A DNA stretch of 5,822 nucleotides from Litorivivens sp041619575 (GTDB taxonomy: Bacteria; Pseudomonadota; Gammaproteobacteria; Pseudomonadales; Spongiibacteraceae): NCBI GenBank assembly GCA_041619575.1, contig JBFKDP010000265.1, positions 1 to 5,822 of the forward strand, in the 5' to 3' direction. Each line of letters opens with the position of its first letter. The stretch's first letter is position 1. The position numbers and the translations under genes are program-made. The notes under the pieces are model-generated. The model had not been told where the DNA came from and did no database searches. It saw only the letters and a program-made list of their open reading frames with translations. This document shows positions 1 to 5,822 of this stretch, piece by piece.

Positions 1-914
1 CTGCCGTTATGCTATCCGGTATTTTCGGTTTGCTCTCAGCCAGTTTTTTTGTGGCGATGGACGCCGTCGATGTCGCGTTTACCGAAGCAGCGGTTGGTGC
101 GGGAGTCTTCCCCTTGTTGATGCTGGTGGTGCTCGCCTACGTGGGGCGCTATCAGAGTGACAGCCCGAAACACTACATTCTGCCGTTGTTGCTTGCCCTA
201 TTGACTGCTGCAACCCTGTTGTTCGCCGAGCTGGAAATGCCGCCTTTCGGGTCCGCCGATGCGCCCGCCCAAACACATGTTGCGCTTCGCTACATCGAGG
301 AGTCCCCCAAAGAAATCGGTATTCCCAATATGGTCACCAGCGTGCTCGCCTCCTATCGCGGCTTCGATACACTCGGCGAGGTTCTGGTAATTTTTACCGC
401 TGCGATTGGCGCCATGGCGATTTTGATAGGTGTCCAGCAGCACTCTGAAAGCAAAACGCCGCGAGCCAACCCCGGAATGCCTGACCATATGGTGCTGCGC
501 ATCGTTGGCAAGATGCTGATCCCCTTGATCCTTCTTTTCGCGCTTTACGTGCAATTTCACGGTGATTATGGGCCTGGTGGGGGCTTTCAGGCCGGTGTCA
601 TTTTTGCTGCCGCACTTATTCTTTACTCAATGTTGTACGGATTGCAAAACGCCGTGAGGGTAATACCGCTTCCCTTGCTGCGTGTGCTGGCTTCGCTGGG
701 GGTATTGCTCTACGGCAGCGTCGGCATTGTCAGTCTGTTATCCGGTGGCAGTTTCCTCGATTATTCCGTCCTCGCCGACGACCCGATCGCTAGCCAACAT
801 CTGGGCATCATCGTGATTGAGTTGGGAGTAGGCATCACCGTTGCAGCAGCCATGGTGCTTGTATTCTTTTCCTTTTCTCTGGTGACACAGTCAAATGGAG
901 ACTCCGAACAATGA
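1..914 (+). CDS. mrpB: Fused MbhD/MbhE-MnhB Mrp antiporter subunit (MrpB-type), 5' partial
   Basis: Inner-membrane subunit of an Mrp cation/proton antiporter. Counting from the ATG at 9, residues 1-47 form an MbhD-like (DUF4040) end with the hallmark DVAFTEAAVGAG (21-32). Residues about 55-142 are MbhE-like, with PPFG (78-81), GIPNMVTSVLASYRGFDTLGE (split at 104-124) and a following helix. Residues about 158-292 are a full MnhB domain, with HGDYGPGGGFQAG (184-196) and HLGIIVIELGVG (264-275). In classical Mrp, MbhD and MbhE are the C-terminal end of MrpA; here they are joined to MrpB. The ATG at 9 is probably internal: the frame is open to the window edge (Ala-Val precede it) and the residues there fit the middle of the MbhD helix bundle, so the true start lies upstream. 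The TGA stop overlaps the mrpC start (ATGA, 911-914). Family assignment is firm; the symbol follows the C-terminal domain. Confidence 0.88.
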   Translation, partial: AVMLSGIFGLLSASFFVAMDAVDVAFTEAAVGAGVFPLLMLVVLAYVGRYQSDSPKHYILPLLLALLTAATLLFAELEMPPFGSADAPAQTHVALRYIEESPKEIGIPNMVTSVLASYRGFDTLGEVLVIFTAAIGAMAILIGVQQHSESKTPRANPGMPDHMVLRIVGKMLIPLILLFALYVQFHGDYGPGGGFQAGVIFAAALILYSMLYGLQNAVRVIPLPLLRVLASLGVLLYGSVGIVSLLSGGSFLDYSVLADDPIASQHLGIIVIELGVGITVAAAMVLVFFSFSLVTQSNGDSEQ

Positions 915-1261
915 TCATGGACCACTACAACTACTGGTTTGTCGTCGTTCTGATGATGATTGGCCTGTATTGCGTCATGACACAGGGAAACCTGATCAAA
1001 AAACTGATGGGGCTGAATATTTTTCAAAGCTCGGTGTTTATTTTCTACATTAGTGTGGCGAAAGTAACCGGCGGCACTGCACCCATTGTCTACGAGCCAA
1101 CAAGCGTCTACTCCAACCCCTTGCCGCATGTGTTGATTCTGACGGCCATCGTCGTTGGAATTGCCACCACATCGCTGGGTCTGGCATTGGTGGTGCGGAT
1201 CAAGAAAGCTTACGGCACCATCGAGGACGACACTATTCGCGGATTGGATCAGTCGTGCTAG
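911..1261 (+). CDS. mrpC: Mrp cation/proton antiporter subunit C (MnhC/MrpC, NuoK-like)
   Basis: Small three-helix inner-membrane subunit, homologous to NuoK of complex I, that sits next to the MrpD and MrpA channels. The 116 residues match the usual family length of about 110-125. Visible family signatures are GLYCVMTQGNLIKKLMGLN (18-36), an FQSSVFIFYIS helix (38-48), a PIVYEP-type loop (58-63), and NPLPHVLILTAIVVGIATTS (69-88) followed by LGLALVVRIKKAYGT. The ATG at 911 overlaps the upstream stop as ATGA; a second in-frame ATG at 917 would lose only two residues. GGAG at 897-900 is a ribosome-binding site at rather long spacing (10 nt). The gene ends at TAG 1259-1261, inside the mrpD start region. 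No defect seen. Confidence 0.95.
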   Translation: MIMDHYNYWFVVVLMMIGLYCVMTQGNLIKKLMGLNIFQSSVFIFYISVAKVTGGTAPIVYEPTSVYSNPLPHVLILTAIVVGIATTSLGLALVVRIKKAYGTIEDDTIRGLDQSC

Positions 1262-2730
1262 AGCATCTTGTTATTCTCATTGTTGTTGTACCCATGCTGG
1301 CAGCACCGACCAGCCTGATTTTCGAGCGCTCAAAAAGCGCCTGACTCTTCAGTGCATTGGCCTGCTTTATTTCGCTGCTACTCAGTACTTTGCTACTGAT
1401 CGACGTTCATACGAACGGTCCGGTCAGCTATGAAATCGGCGGTTGGAGCGCTCCCTGGGGGATCGAATTCCGAGCCGACTACCTGTCAGCCTTTGTACTG
1501 CTACTGGTGAGCGCCATCGCCTCAGTCGTCATTGTGGGTGCGCAGACAAGTATCAGTCGTGAATTACCCACCGGGCAACAAACCGTATTCTACGTGTTGT
1601 ACCTGCTTTGCTTCGCAGGCCTGCTGGGTATTGTCGCCAGCGGCGATGTGTTCAACGTGTTTGTATTCCTGGAAATTTCTTCACTGGCAACCTATGCACT
1701 GATCGCAATGGGTCGCGAGCGACAGGCCCTGTGGGCCGCCTTTCAATACCTGATTGTCGGCACGGTCGGCGCAACCTTCTTCCTGATCGGCATCGGTATT
1801 CTCTACAGCCTGACCGGCACCTTGAATATGGCAGATCTCTCTATGCGTTTGCCATCCGTTGAGGAGCGCCAGTTGGTGGCCGTCGCATTCGGCTTTATTG
1901 TCGTGGGTATTGGCCTGAAGCTTGCACTATTTCCCCTGCACGGCTGGCTGCCCAATGCCTACACTTTTGCACCCTCCATCGCTGCAGCCATGCTGGCGGG
2001 AACAGCAACCAAGGTCTCGCTCTACCTTCTGATTCGCGTCTACTTCGGAATATTTGGCACCGCCGCCGCAACAGCACTGCTGCCGGTGGATACCGTATTT
2101 CTGGTGCTGGGTGTCAGCGCCGCCCTTATTGCTTCACTGGTCGCCATGCGACAGCAAGACGTAAAACGTATTTTTGCGTTTTCGAGTATCGCTCAAATTG
2201 GCTACCTCGTGGTAGGGGTCGGCCTGGGCAACGCCACTGGCCTGCAGGCCTCATTGCTGCATTTGTTCAATCACGCACTCATGAAAGCCGCACTCTTTAT
2301 CGCCCTTGCCGCCATCGTCTATCGCGTTGGTAGTAGCAAACTCGCCGATTTCCGGGGTCTGGGTCACACCATGCCCTTTACCATGGCTGGTCTGCTTATC
2401 GGCGCATTGAGTCTGATCGGCGTGCCCCTGACCGTTGGTTTTATCAGTAAATGGTATCTGGTTCTGGCGGCACTGGAAGCGGGCCTGTGGCCTGTCGCTG
2501 CGCTGGTATTGATTGCCTCCTTCCTCGCATTGTTCTATCTCTGGAAGATTGTTGAAGTGGCCTATTTCGAGCGCAGCGATGCCACCGAGCCGGCCCGCGA
2601 AGCCCCCATGGCGCTATTGATACCGCTGTGGATTCTGGTAATCGCCAACCTCTATTTCGGCATCGATACCCGATTGACCATTGAAGGCAGCGCCGCTGCG
2701 GCCGCGTTCTTGACCGGGGGCGCGCTATGA
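1255..2730 (+). CDS. mrpD: Mrp cation/proton antiporter subunit D (MrpD), with in-frame TGA at codon 30
   Basis: NuoM/NuoN-like channel subunit of the Mrp antiporter. I start it at GTG 1255, overlapping mrpC by 7 nt, because this frame reads as a family-like N-terminus (LEHLVILIVVVPMLAAPTSL, residues 2-21) and gives 491 codons, close to the usual 490-500. TGA at 1342-1344 interrupts the frame at codon 30; reading resumes in the same frame with LFSALACFISLLLS. Conserved ion-path residues, in 491-codon numbering, are Glu140 in helix 5 (FLEISSLATYAL), Lys222 just before FPLHGWLPNAY, Lys253 (GTATKVSLYLL), His338 and Lys344 (FNHALMK), and Lys399 (FISKWYLV). The same glutamate and the lysine near 220 are functionally important in Bacillus MrpD. 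Starting at TTG 1357 leaves 457 residues, no visible Shine-Dalgarno and no first helix. Apart from the TGA the gene looks intact; whether full-length protein is made is unknown. Confidence 0.87.
1342..1344 (+). other. In-frame TGA stop inside mrpD (codon 30)
   Basis: This TGA is in the same frame as the mrpD N-terminus that starts at GTG 1255 and as the conserved mrpD body downstream, so it is a single-base lesion and not a frameshift. A tryptophan (TGG) one transition away is the likeliest original residue, because the position is at a membrane helix boundary (KSA-stop-LFSALACF) where aromatic residues are common. Cys, Arg, Gly, Ser or Leu codons are also one base away. The following base is C; UGAC is a weak termination context in Escherichia coli. 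Other genes here use TGG for Trp and stop at TGA (914, 2730, 4196, 4486), so a changed genetic code is excluded. Confidence 0.85.
2716..2720 (+). promoter_or_regulatory. G-rich ribosome-binding site for the second antiporter-like subunit
   Basis: A run of five G lies 6 nt upstream of the ATG at 2727, inside the end of mrpD. It is the best purine stretch near this start and supports the ATG at 2727 that overlaps the mrpD stop (ATGA). A second ATG follows directly at 2730, so the exact initiator could be either. Confidence 0.45.
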
Positions 2731-4196
2731 TGTTTTCACCCGCGACTATGATGCTGAGCACGCTGCTCGTACCCGTTCTGGCCGGTGCCGGCATACTGCT
2801 GTGTCGCCAGCACCCCAACTTGCGCGAAGCCGTCTCGCTCACAGCTGGTGCAATATTGTTGTTCCTCGTGGGCAGCCTGTATCTCAACGGCGGTGCAACA
2901 TCGGGCACCGAGGTCGCCGGTTTGGAGATCGTGCCCGGCTTGAGCATCAGTTTTGCCTTGCAGCCGCTGGGTATGCTGTTCGCGCTGGTCGCCAGCGTGC
3001 TGTGGCCTGTGACAACGCTTTACGCCATCGGCTATATGCGCGCCCACCACGAGGAAAATCAGACCCGCTTTTATCTGTTTTTCGCACTCGCGATTGCCGG
3101 GGTAATGGGCATCGCCTTCGCAGAAAACCTGTTTACCCTGTTTATTTTCTACGAAATTGTCACGCTTTCGACTTATCCCCTGGTCAGTCACGCGGGCACA
3201 CCCAAAGCGCTTGCCGGGTCATGGCACTACCTGCGGGTTCTGCTCGGCACCTCGATCGTATTCTTTATCCCCGCCATGATTGGTACTTGGCTGTACGCAG
3301 GCACGCTCAGCTTTACCGACGGCGGGGTCTTTGGTGACGAGGTTTCACCCATCGCCCTGTCCGCCTTGCTCGCACTGTTTGTATTCGGTATCGGCAAAGC
3401 AGCGGTTATGCCCTTCCACCGCTGGTTACCGGCCGCTATGGTCGCGCCAACCCCGGTGAGCGCGTTGCTGCATGCGGTAGCGGTGGTCAAAGCGGGCGTA
3501 TTTTCTTTGCTCAAAGTCTGCCTGTTTATATTCGGTGCCGACACGGTGGGCAGTTTGCCCGTAACCGAATACTTACTCTACCTCGTAGCCTTCGGTATTC
3601 TCGCGGCGTCACTCATCGCCATGCGTAAAGATAACCTGAAAGCGCGCCTGGCCTACTCCACCGTCAGTCAACTGGGCTATATCAGTCTCGGCGCCCTGCT
3701 GGCGACGAGCGCCAGTGTCAGCGGCAGCGCACTGCATATTGCCATGCACGCCTTCGGCAAAATCACCCTGTTTTTCTGCGCTGGTGCAATCATGGTCGCC
3801 AGCCACAAAACCGAGGTCAGCCAAATGCGCGGCCTGGGCTGGAAAATGCCGATCACCATGACGGCCTTTTTTATCGGCAGCCTCAGCATAATTGGTTTGC
3901 CACCTACCGGCGGCATGTGGAGTAAATGGTACTTGTTGGTGGGCACACTGGAGAGAGACCAACTGGTATTGATGGTGGTTCTGCTGCTCAGCTCATTACT
4001 CAACATTGTTTACTTGCTACCGATTGCCGTACGCGCTTTCTTACCCGTCAAACAATCCGAATCTGTTCTCGCTATCAAAGAAGCGCCCCTGCCTTCGCTG
4101 CTGGCAATTGCATTCACTGGTTTGGCCTGTATCGCTTTGTTTTTCTGGCCGGAGATTTTCATGAATCTGGCAACACTGGTTGGCTCCCGCTTATGA
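2727..4196 (+). CDS. NuoL/MrpA-N-like proton-conducting antiporter subunit (second channel protein)
   Basis: Polytopic inner-membrane protein of 489 residues with the proton_antipo_M core shared by NuoL, NuoM and MrpA/MrpD. Visible landmarks are Glu143 in helix 5 (FYEIVTLSTYPLV), Lys224 and His231 (GKAAVMPFHRWLPAAM), APTPVSALLHAVAVVKAG (240-257) with His249 and Lys255, Arg/Lys-rich RKDNLKARLAYSTVSQLGY (300-318), His341 and Lys345 (MHAFGKITLFF), and Lys400 (MWSKWYLL). The APTPVSALLH...VKAG stretch resembles NuoL and the MrpA N-terminal domain more than MrpD, so it may be the detached MrpA channel; annotation pipelines would often label it subunit D or NADH dehydrogenase-like. It ends near where a NuoL lateral helix would begin, and no such extension is seen. 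ATGA overlaps at both ends couple it to mrpD and to the next small gene. All key charged residues are present, so it should be active. Confidence 0.88.
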   Translation: MMFSPATMMLSTLLVPVLAGAGILLCRQHPNLREAVSLTAGAILLFLVGSLYLNGGATSGTEVAGLEIVPGLSISFALQPLGMLFALVASVLWPVTTLYAIGYMRAHHEENQTRFYLFFALAIAGVMGIAFAENLFTLFIFYEIVTLSTYPLVSHAGTPKALAGSWHYLRVLLGTSIVFFIPAMIGTWLYAGTLSFTDGGVFGDEVSPIALSALLALFVFGIGKAAVMPFHRWLPAAMVAPTPVSALLHAVAVVKAGVFSLLKVCLFIFGADTVGSLPVTEYLLYLVAFGILAASLIAMRKDNLKARLAYSTVSQLGYISLGALLATSASVSGSALHIAMHAFGKITLFFCAGAIMVASHKTEVSQMRGLGWKMPITMTAFFIGSLSIIGLPPTGGMWSKWYLLVGTLERDQLVLMVVLLLSSLLNIVYLLPIAVRAFLPVKQSESVLAIKEAPLPSLLAIAFTGLACIALFFWPEIFMNLATLVGSRL

Positions 4197-4486
4197 CAAT
4201 CGAGAAAACACATTTTTTTGACAAACCCGAGAATGTGCAGCGCTGCCTGAAGGTTTTCTATGCTTTGTGCGTGCTGTTGCTGGTGCTGGACTTTGTCATT
4301 CACCGGCACACCTACCACCCCTGGGAAAATTTGCCTGCCTTTTATCCGCTTTACGGATTTGTCGGCTGTGTTGTGCTCGTACTGATTGCCAAATGGATGC
4401 GCACCTTTCTCATGCGCGATGAGGACTACTACGAGCGAGCGCTCGAGTCCGACGATAGCTCAGAATCAACCCGGGTGGACAAATGA
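4193..4486 (+). CDS. Small two-helix membrane protein of unknown function in the Mrp operon
   Basis: I do not recognise a named family. The gene encodes 97 residues: a short charged N-terminus (1-18), a hydrophobic helix at about 20-36 (VFYALCVLLLVLDFVI), a short loop rich in His and aromatics (HRHTYHPWEN, 37-46, with His37, His39 and His42), a second helix at about 49-67 (ending VVLVLIAKW), then a polar, acidic tail with RDEDYYERALESDD (75-88). The frame is open further upstream, but the ATG at 4193 overlaps the preceding stop as ATGA, as at the other junctions, and upstream sequence in this frame is a shadow of the previous gene, so I start here. It is followed by another ATGA overlap. Position between two channel subunits suggests an accessory or assembly subunit of the same complex; this is inference. 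The coding frame looks real because it fits exactly between coupled neighbours and has clean membrane-protein composition. Confidence 0.8.
   Translation: MTIEKTHFFDKPENVQRCLKVFYALCVLLLVLDFVIHRHTYHPWENLPAFYPLYGFVGCVVLVLIAKWMRTFLMRDEDYYERALESDDSSESTRVDK
4473..4479 (+). promoter_or_regulatory. Ribosome-binding site for the third antiporter-like subunit
   Basis: GGGTGGA lies just upstream of ATG 4483 and inside the end of the small-protein gene. The purine-rich stretch is at a workable distance (3-7 nt depending on pairing) and supports starting the next gene at the overlapping ATGA, 4483-4486. Confidence 0.45.
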
Positions 4487-5822
4487 TCGAATTACCTCCC
4501 TTCGTCTTATTCTACGCCGCCGCCGTACTCGTATTCGCGCTGAGAGGCAAGCTGGGCGCGGCCATTATGGTTGTGACGCCACTCCTCGGCGCCCTCAACC
4601 TCTGGTTGCTCGACGACGGCCTGACACTATCGACGACGCTGGCAGGCTTTGAGCTGAATGTCTATCGCAGTGACCGCCTCAGCATTTTGTTCGGCTACCT
4701 TTTTCATATTGCTGCGTTTATCGCGATAGTTTACTCACTGCATGTCAAAGACCGTTTGCAGCAGGTAACGAGTTTGCTCTATGCCGGTAGCGCCCTCGGT
4801 GCGGTCTTTGCCGGTGATTTGCTGACCCTGTTTCTATTTTGGGAAATGCTGGCACTTAGCTCGGTATTCCTGATCTGGGCGCGGCGCAGCGCGCGCGCCT
4901 ATCACGCCGGCATGCGCTATCTGCTCATTCAGGTTTGCTCAGGACTGTTGCTGCTGGCCGGCCTCGTACTCTACAGCCAGCATCACGATTCGCTGGAATT
5001 TCAATACATCGGTCTTGAAGGCTTACACGGCTGGCTAATATTCATTGCATTCGGTATCAAGTGTGCATTCCCTTTGATGCACAGCTGGTTGACGGACGCC
5101 TACCCCGAATCAACCCCGACCGGAACCGTATTTCTCAGCGCCTTCACCACCAAGGTGGCGATCTACGCCATGGCCAGGGCCTACCCCGGTACCGAGCTGT
5201 TGGTTTACATCGGCGCGGCCATGACCTGCTTTCCAATCTTCTACGCCGTTATCGAAAATGACCTGCGCCGCGTACTCGCCTATAGCCTGATCAACCAGCT
5301 GGGCTTTATGGTTGTGGGTATCGGCATCGGCACAGCTCTTGCCATCAACGGCGCTGTTGCCCATGCCTTTAACGACGTAATCTTTAAAGGCCTGCTGTTT
5401 ATGTCCATGGGCGCGGTGCTGCACGTCACCGGCCGCATTAACGGCTCCGATCTTGGCGGCCTGTATAAAACCATGCCCAAAACCACGATTTTATGCATTA
5501 TCGGCGCAGCCTCAATTTCGGCCTTCCCCTTGTTTAGCGGCTTCGTCAGCAAATCAATGGTGATGAGTGCGGCCCTGGAGAACGACTACAACTGGGTCTG
5601 GCTAATGCTGCTGTTTGCCTCTGCCGGTGTGTTCCACCACGCAGGGATCAAGATTCCCTACTTTGCCTTTTTTGCACACGACTCCGGTATTCGCGCCAAG
5701 GAACCACCGGTTAATATGCTGGTTGCCATGAGTTTAGCGGCCATCCTGTGCGTGGGCATTGGGATGTTCCCCGACCTGCTGTATCGCATGCTACCCGCTG
5801 ATATCGCCTACAGTGCCTACGA
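4483..5822 (+). CDS. Na+/H+ antiporter subunit D-like protein (third channel protein), 3' partial
   Basis: Divergent NuoM/MrpD-type proton_antipo_M protein; 446 codons are visible and the frame stays open to the window edge. Landmarks are Glu121 in helix 5 (FLFWEMLALSSVFLIW), Lys193 and His200 (GIKCAFPLMHSWLTDAYPES), Lys224 (FTTKVAIYAMAR), NDLRRVLAYSLINQLGF (259-275), His294, Asn297 and Lys302 (HAFNDVIFKGLLF), and Lys357 (FSGFVSKSMV). The charged ion-path residues are therefore kept, although the motif after helix 7 (STPTGTVFLSAFTTK) differs from the APTPVSALLH form of the gene at 2727. The ATG at 4483 overlaps the preceding stop (ATGA). Related proteins I recall from marine gammaproteobacteria run to about 550-590 residues, so roughly 100 or more residues, including the last helices, are probably missing. 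Expected role: an additional proton or cation pathway in the same Mrp complex. Confidence 0.88.
   Translation, partial: MIELPPFVLFYAAAVLVFALRGKLGAAIMVVTPLLGALNLWLLDDGLTLSTTLAGFELNVYRSDRLSILFGYLFHIAAFIAIVYSLHVKDRLQQVTSLLYAGSALGAVFAGDLLTLFLFWEMLALSSVFLIWARRSARAYHAGMRYLLIQVCSGLLLLAGLVLYSQHHDSLEFQYIGLEGLHGWLIFIAFGIKCAFPLMHSWLTDAYPESTPTGTVFLSAFTTKVAIYAMARAYPGTELLVYIGAAMTCFPIFYAVIENDLRRVLAYSLINQLGFMVVGIGIGTALAINGAVAHAFNDVIFKGLLFMSMGAVLHVTGRINGSDLGGLYKTMPKTTILCIIGAASISAFPLFSGFVSKSMVMSAALENDYNWVWLMLLFASAGVFHHAGIKIPYFAFFAHDSGIRAKEPPVNMLVAMSLAAILCVGIGMFPDLLYRMLPADIAYSAY

Noticed and set aside
9..914. ATG at 9 as the true start of the first gene.
   Set aside because: The frame is open to the window edge, and the residues around the ATG fit the interior of the MbhD-like domain shortly before its AFTEAAVGAG motif.
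1326..1340. Small hairpin (GCGCT, loop CAAAA, AGCGC) ending one base before the mrpD TGA, as a readthrough or terminator element.
   Set aside because: It lies upstream of the stop, where the ribosome would already have unwound it. The stem is only 5 bp and there is no T-run after it, so neither role is convincing.
1342..1400. Selenocysteine insertion at the TGA.
   Set aside because: I see no convincing stem-loop just downstream of the kind a bacterial SECIS needs, and Mrp subunits are not selenoproteins; the position is in a hydrophobic helix region.
1357..2730. mrpD as a shorter 457-residue gene starting at TTG 1357.
   Set aside because: The TTG has no Shine-Dalgarno and falls inside the first helix, and the same frame upstream of the TGA encodes a family-like N-terminus from GTG 1255. 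The stop is better read as a lesion in a longer gene.
3926..4486. A 186-residue reading starting at 3926 for the small-protein frame.
   Set aside because: The first 89 residues overlap the conserved end of the channel gene in another frame and have the Arg/His-rich make-up of a shadow; the ATG at 4193 fits the operon's ATGA pattern.
198..5552. Minus-strand open frames of 60-170 codons throughout the window.
   Set aside because: All lie opposite well-conserved membrane-protein genes, have low-complexity Arg, His or Gln-rich translations, and show no recognisable domain or ribosome-binding site.
1..5822. Respiratory complex I or membrane-bound hydrogenase membrane arm.
   Set aside because: The MnhB and MnhC domains with an MrpD are diagnostic of Mrp-type modules, and no NuoH-like, quinone-site, iron-sulfur or nickel-site subunit is visible. 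Genes outside the window could still change this view.

Overview
The window lies inside one densely packed plus-strand operon for a multisubunit Mrp-type (Mnh/Pha/Sha) monovalent cation/proton antiporter of the inner membrane. All six genes encode membrane proteins. There are no RNA genes, mobile elements, CRISPR arrays or intergenic gaps, and no minus-strand gene that I can support. The moderate GC content, gene content and protein sequences suggest a proteobacterium, most likely a marine or halophilic gammaproteobacterium. That assignment rests on recalled family resemblance, not on a search.

Layout, left to right:
(1) 1-914: the 3' part of a fused gene with an MbhD-like (DUF4040) segment, an MbhE-like segment and a complete MnhB/MrpB domain. 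Its true start is upstream of the window.
(2) 911-1261: mrpC, a NuoK-like subunit.
(3) 1255-2730: mrpD, a 14-helix antiporter-like subunit. An in-frame TGA interrupts it at codon 30 (1342-1344).
(4) 2727-4196: a second antiporter-like subunit, resembling the NuoL/MrpA N-terminal class.
(5) 4193-4486: a 97-residue two-helix membrane protein of unknown function.
(6) 4483 to the window end: a third, more divergent antiporter-like subunit, cut off by the window edge and still open at base 5822.

Every junction overlaps. Four are ATGA (4 nt) and the mrpC/mrpD junction is a 7-nt GTG/TAG overlap, so translational coupling and fixed stoichiometry are likely. In characterised Mrp systems the NuoL/M/N-like subunits carry protons and cations through chains of lysine, glutamate and histidine residues, and the small subunits and the MrpA C-terminal domains complete the complex. 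Here the MrpA equivalent appears to be split. Its C-terminal MbhD/MbhE region is fused to MrpB, and its N-terminal channel is probably the separate protein at 2727-4196. The complex would then hold three channel proteins, against two (MrpA and MrpD) in the classical seven-subunit form. Subunits E, F and G are not in the window and may lie upstream.

The main anomaly is the TGA in mrpD. The reading frame on both sides of it is the same and is clearly mrpD, so a 457-residue call starting at a TTG at 1357 would remove the first helix of the protein. It is a recent nonsense mutation, a base-call error or a readthrough site; the sequence alone cannot decide.
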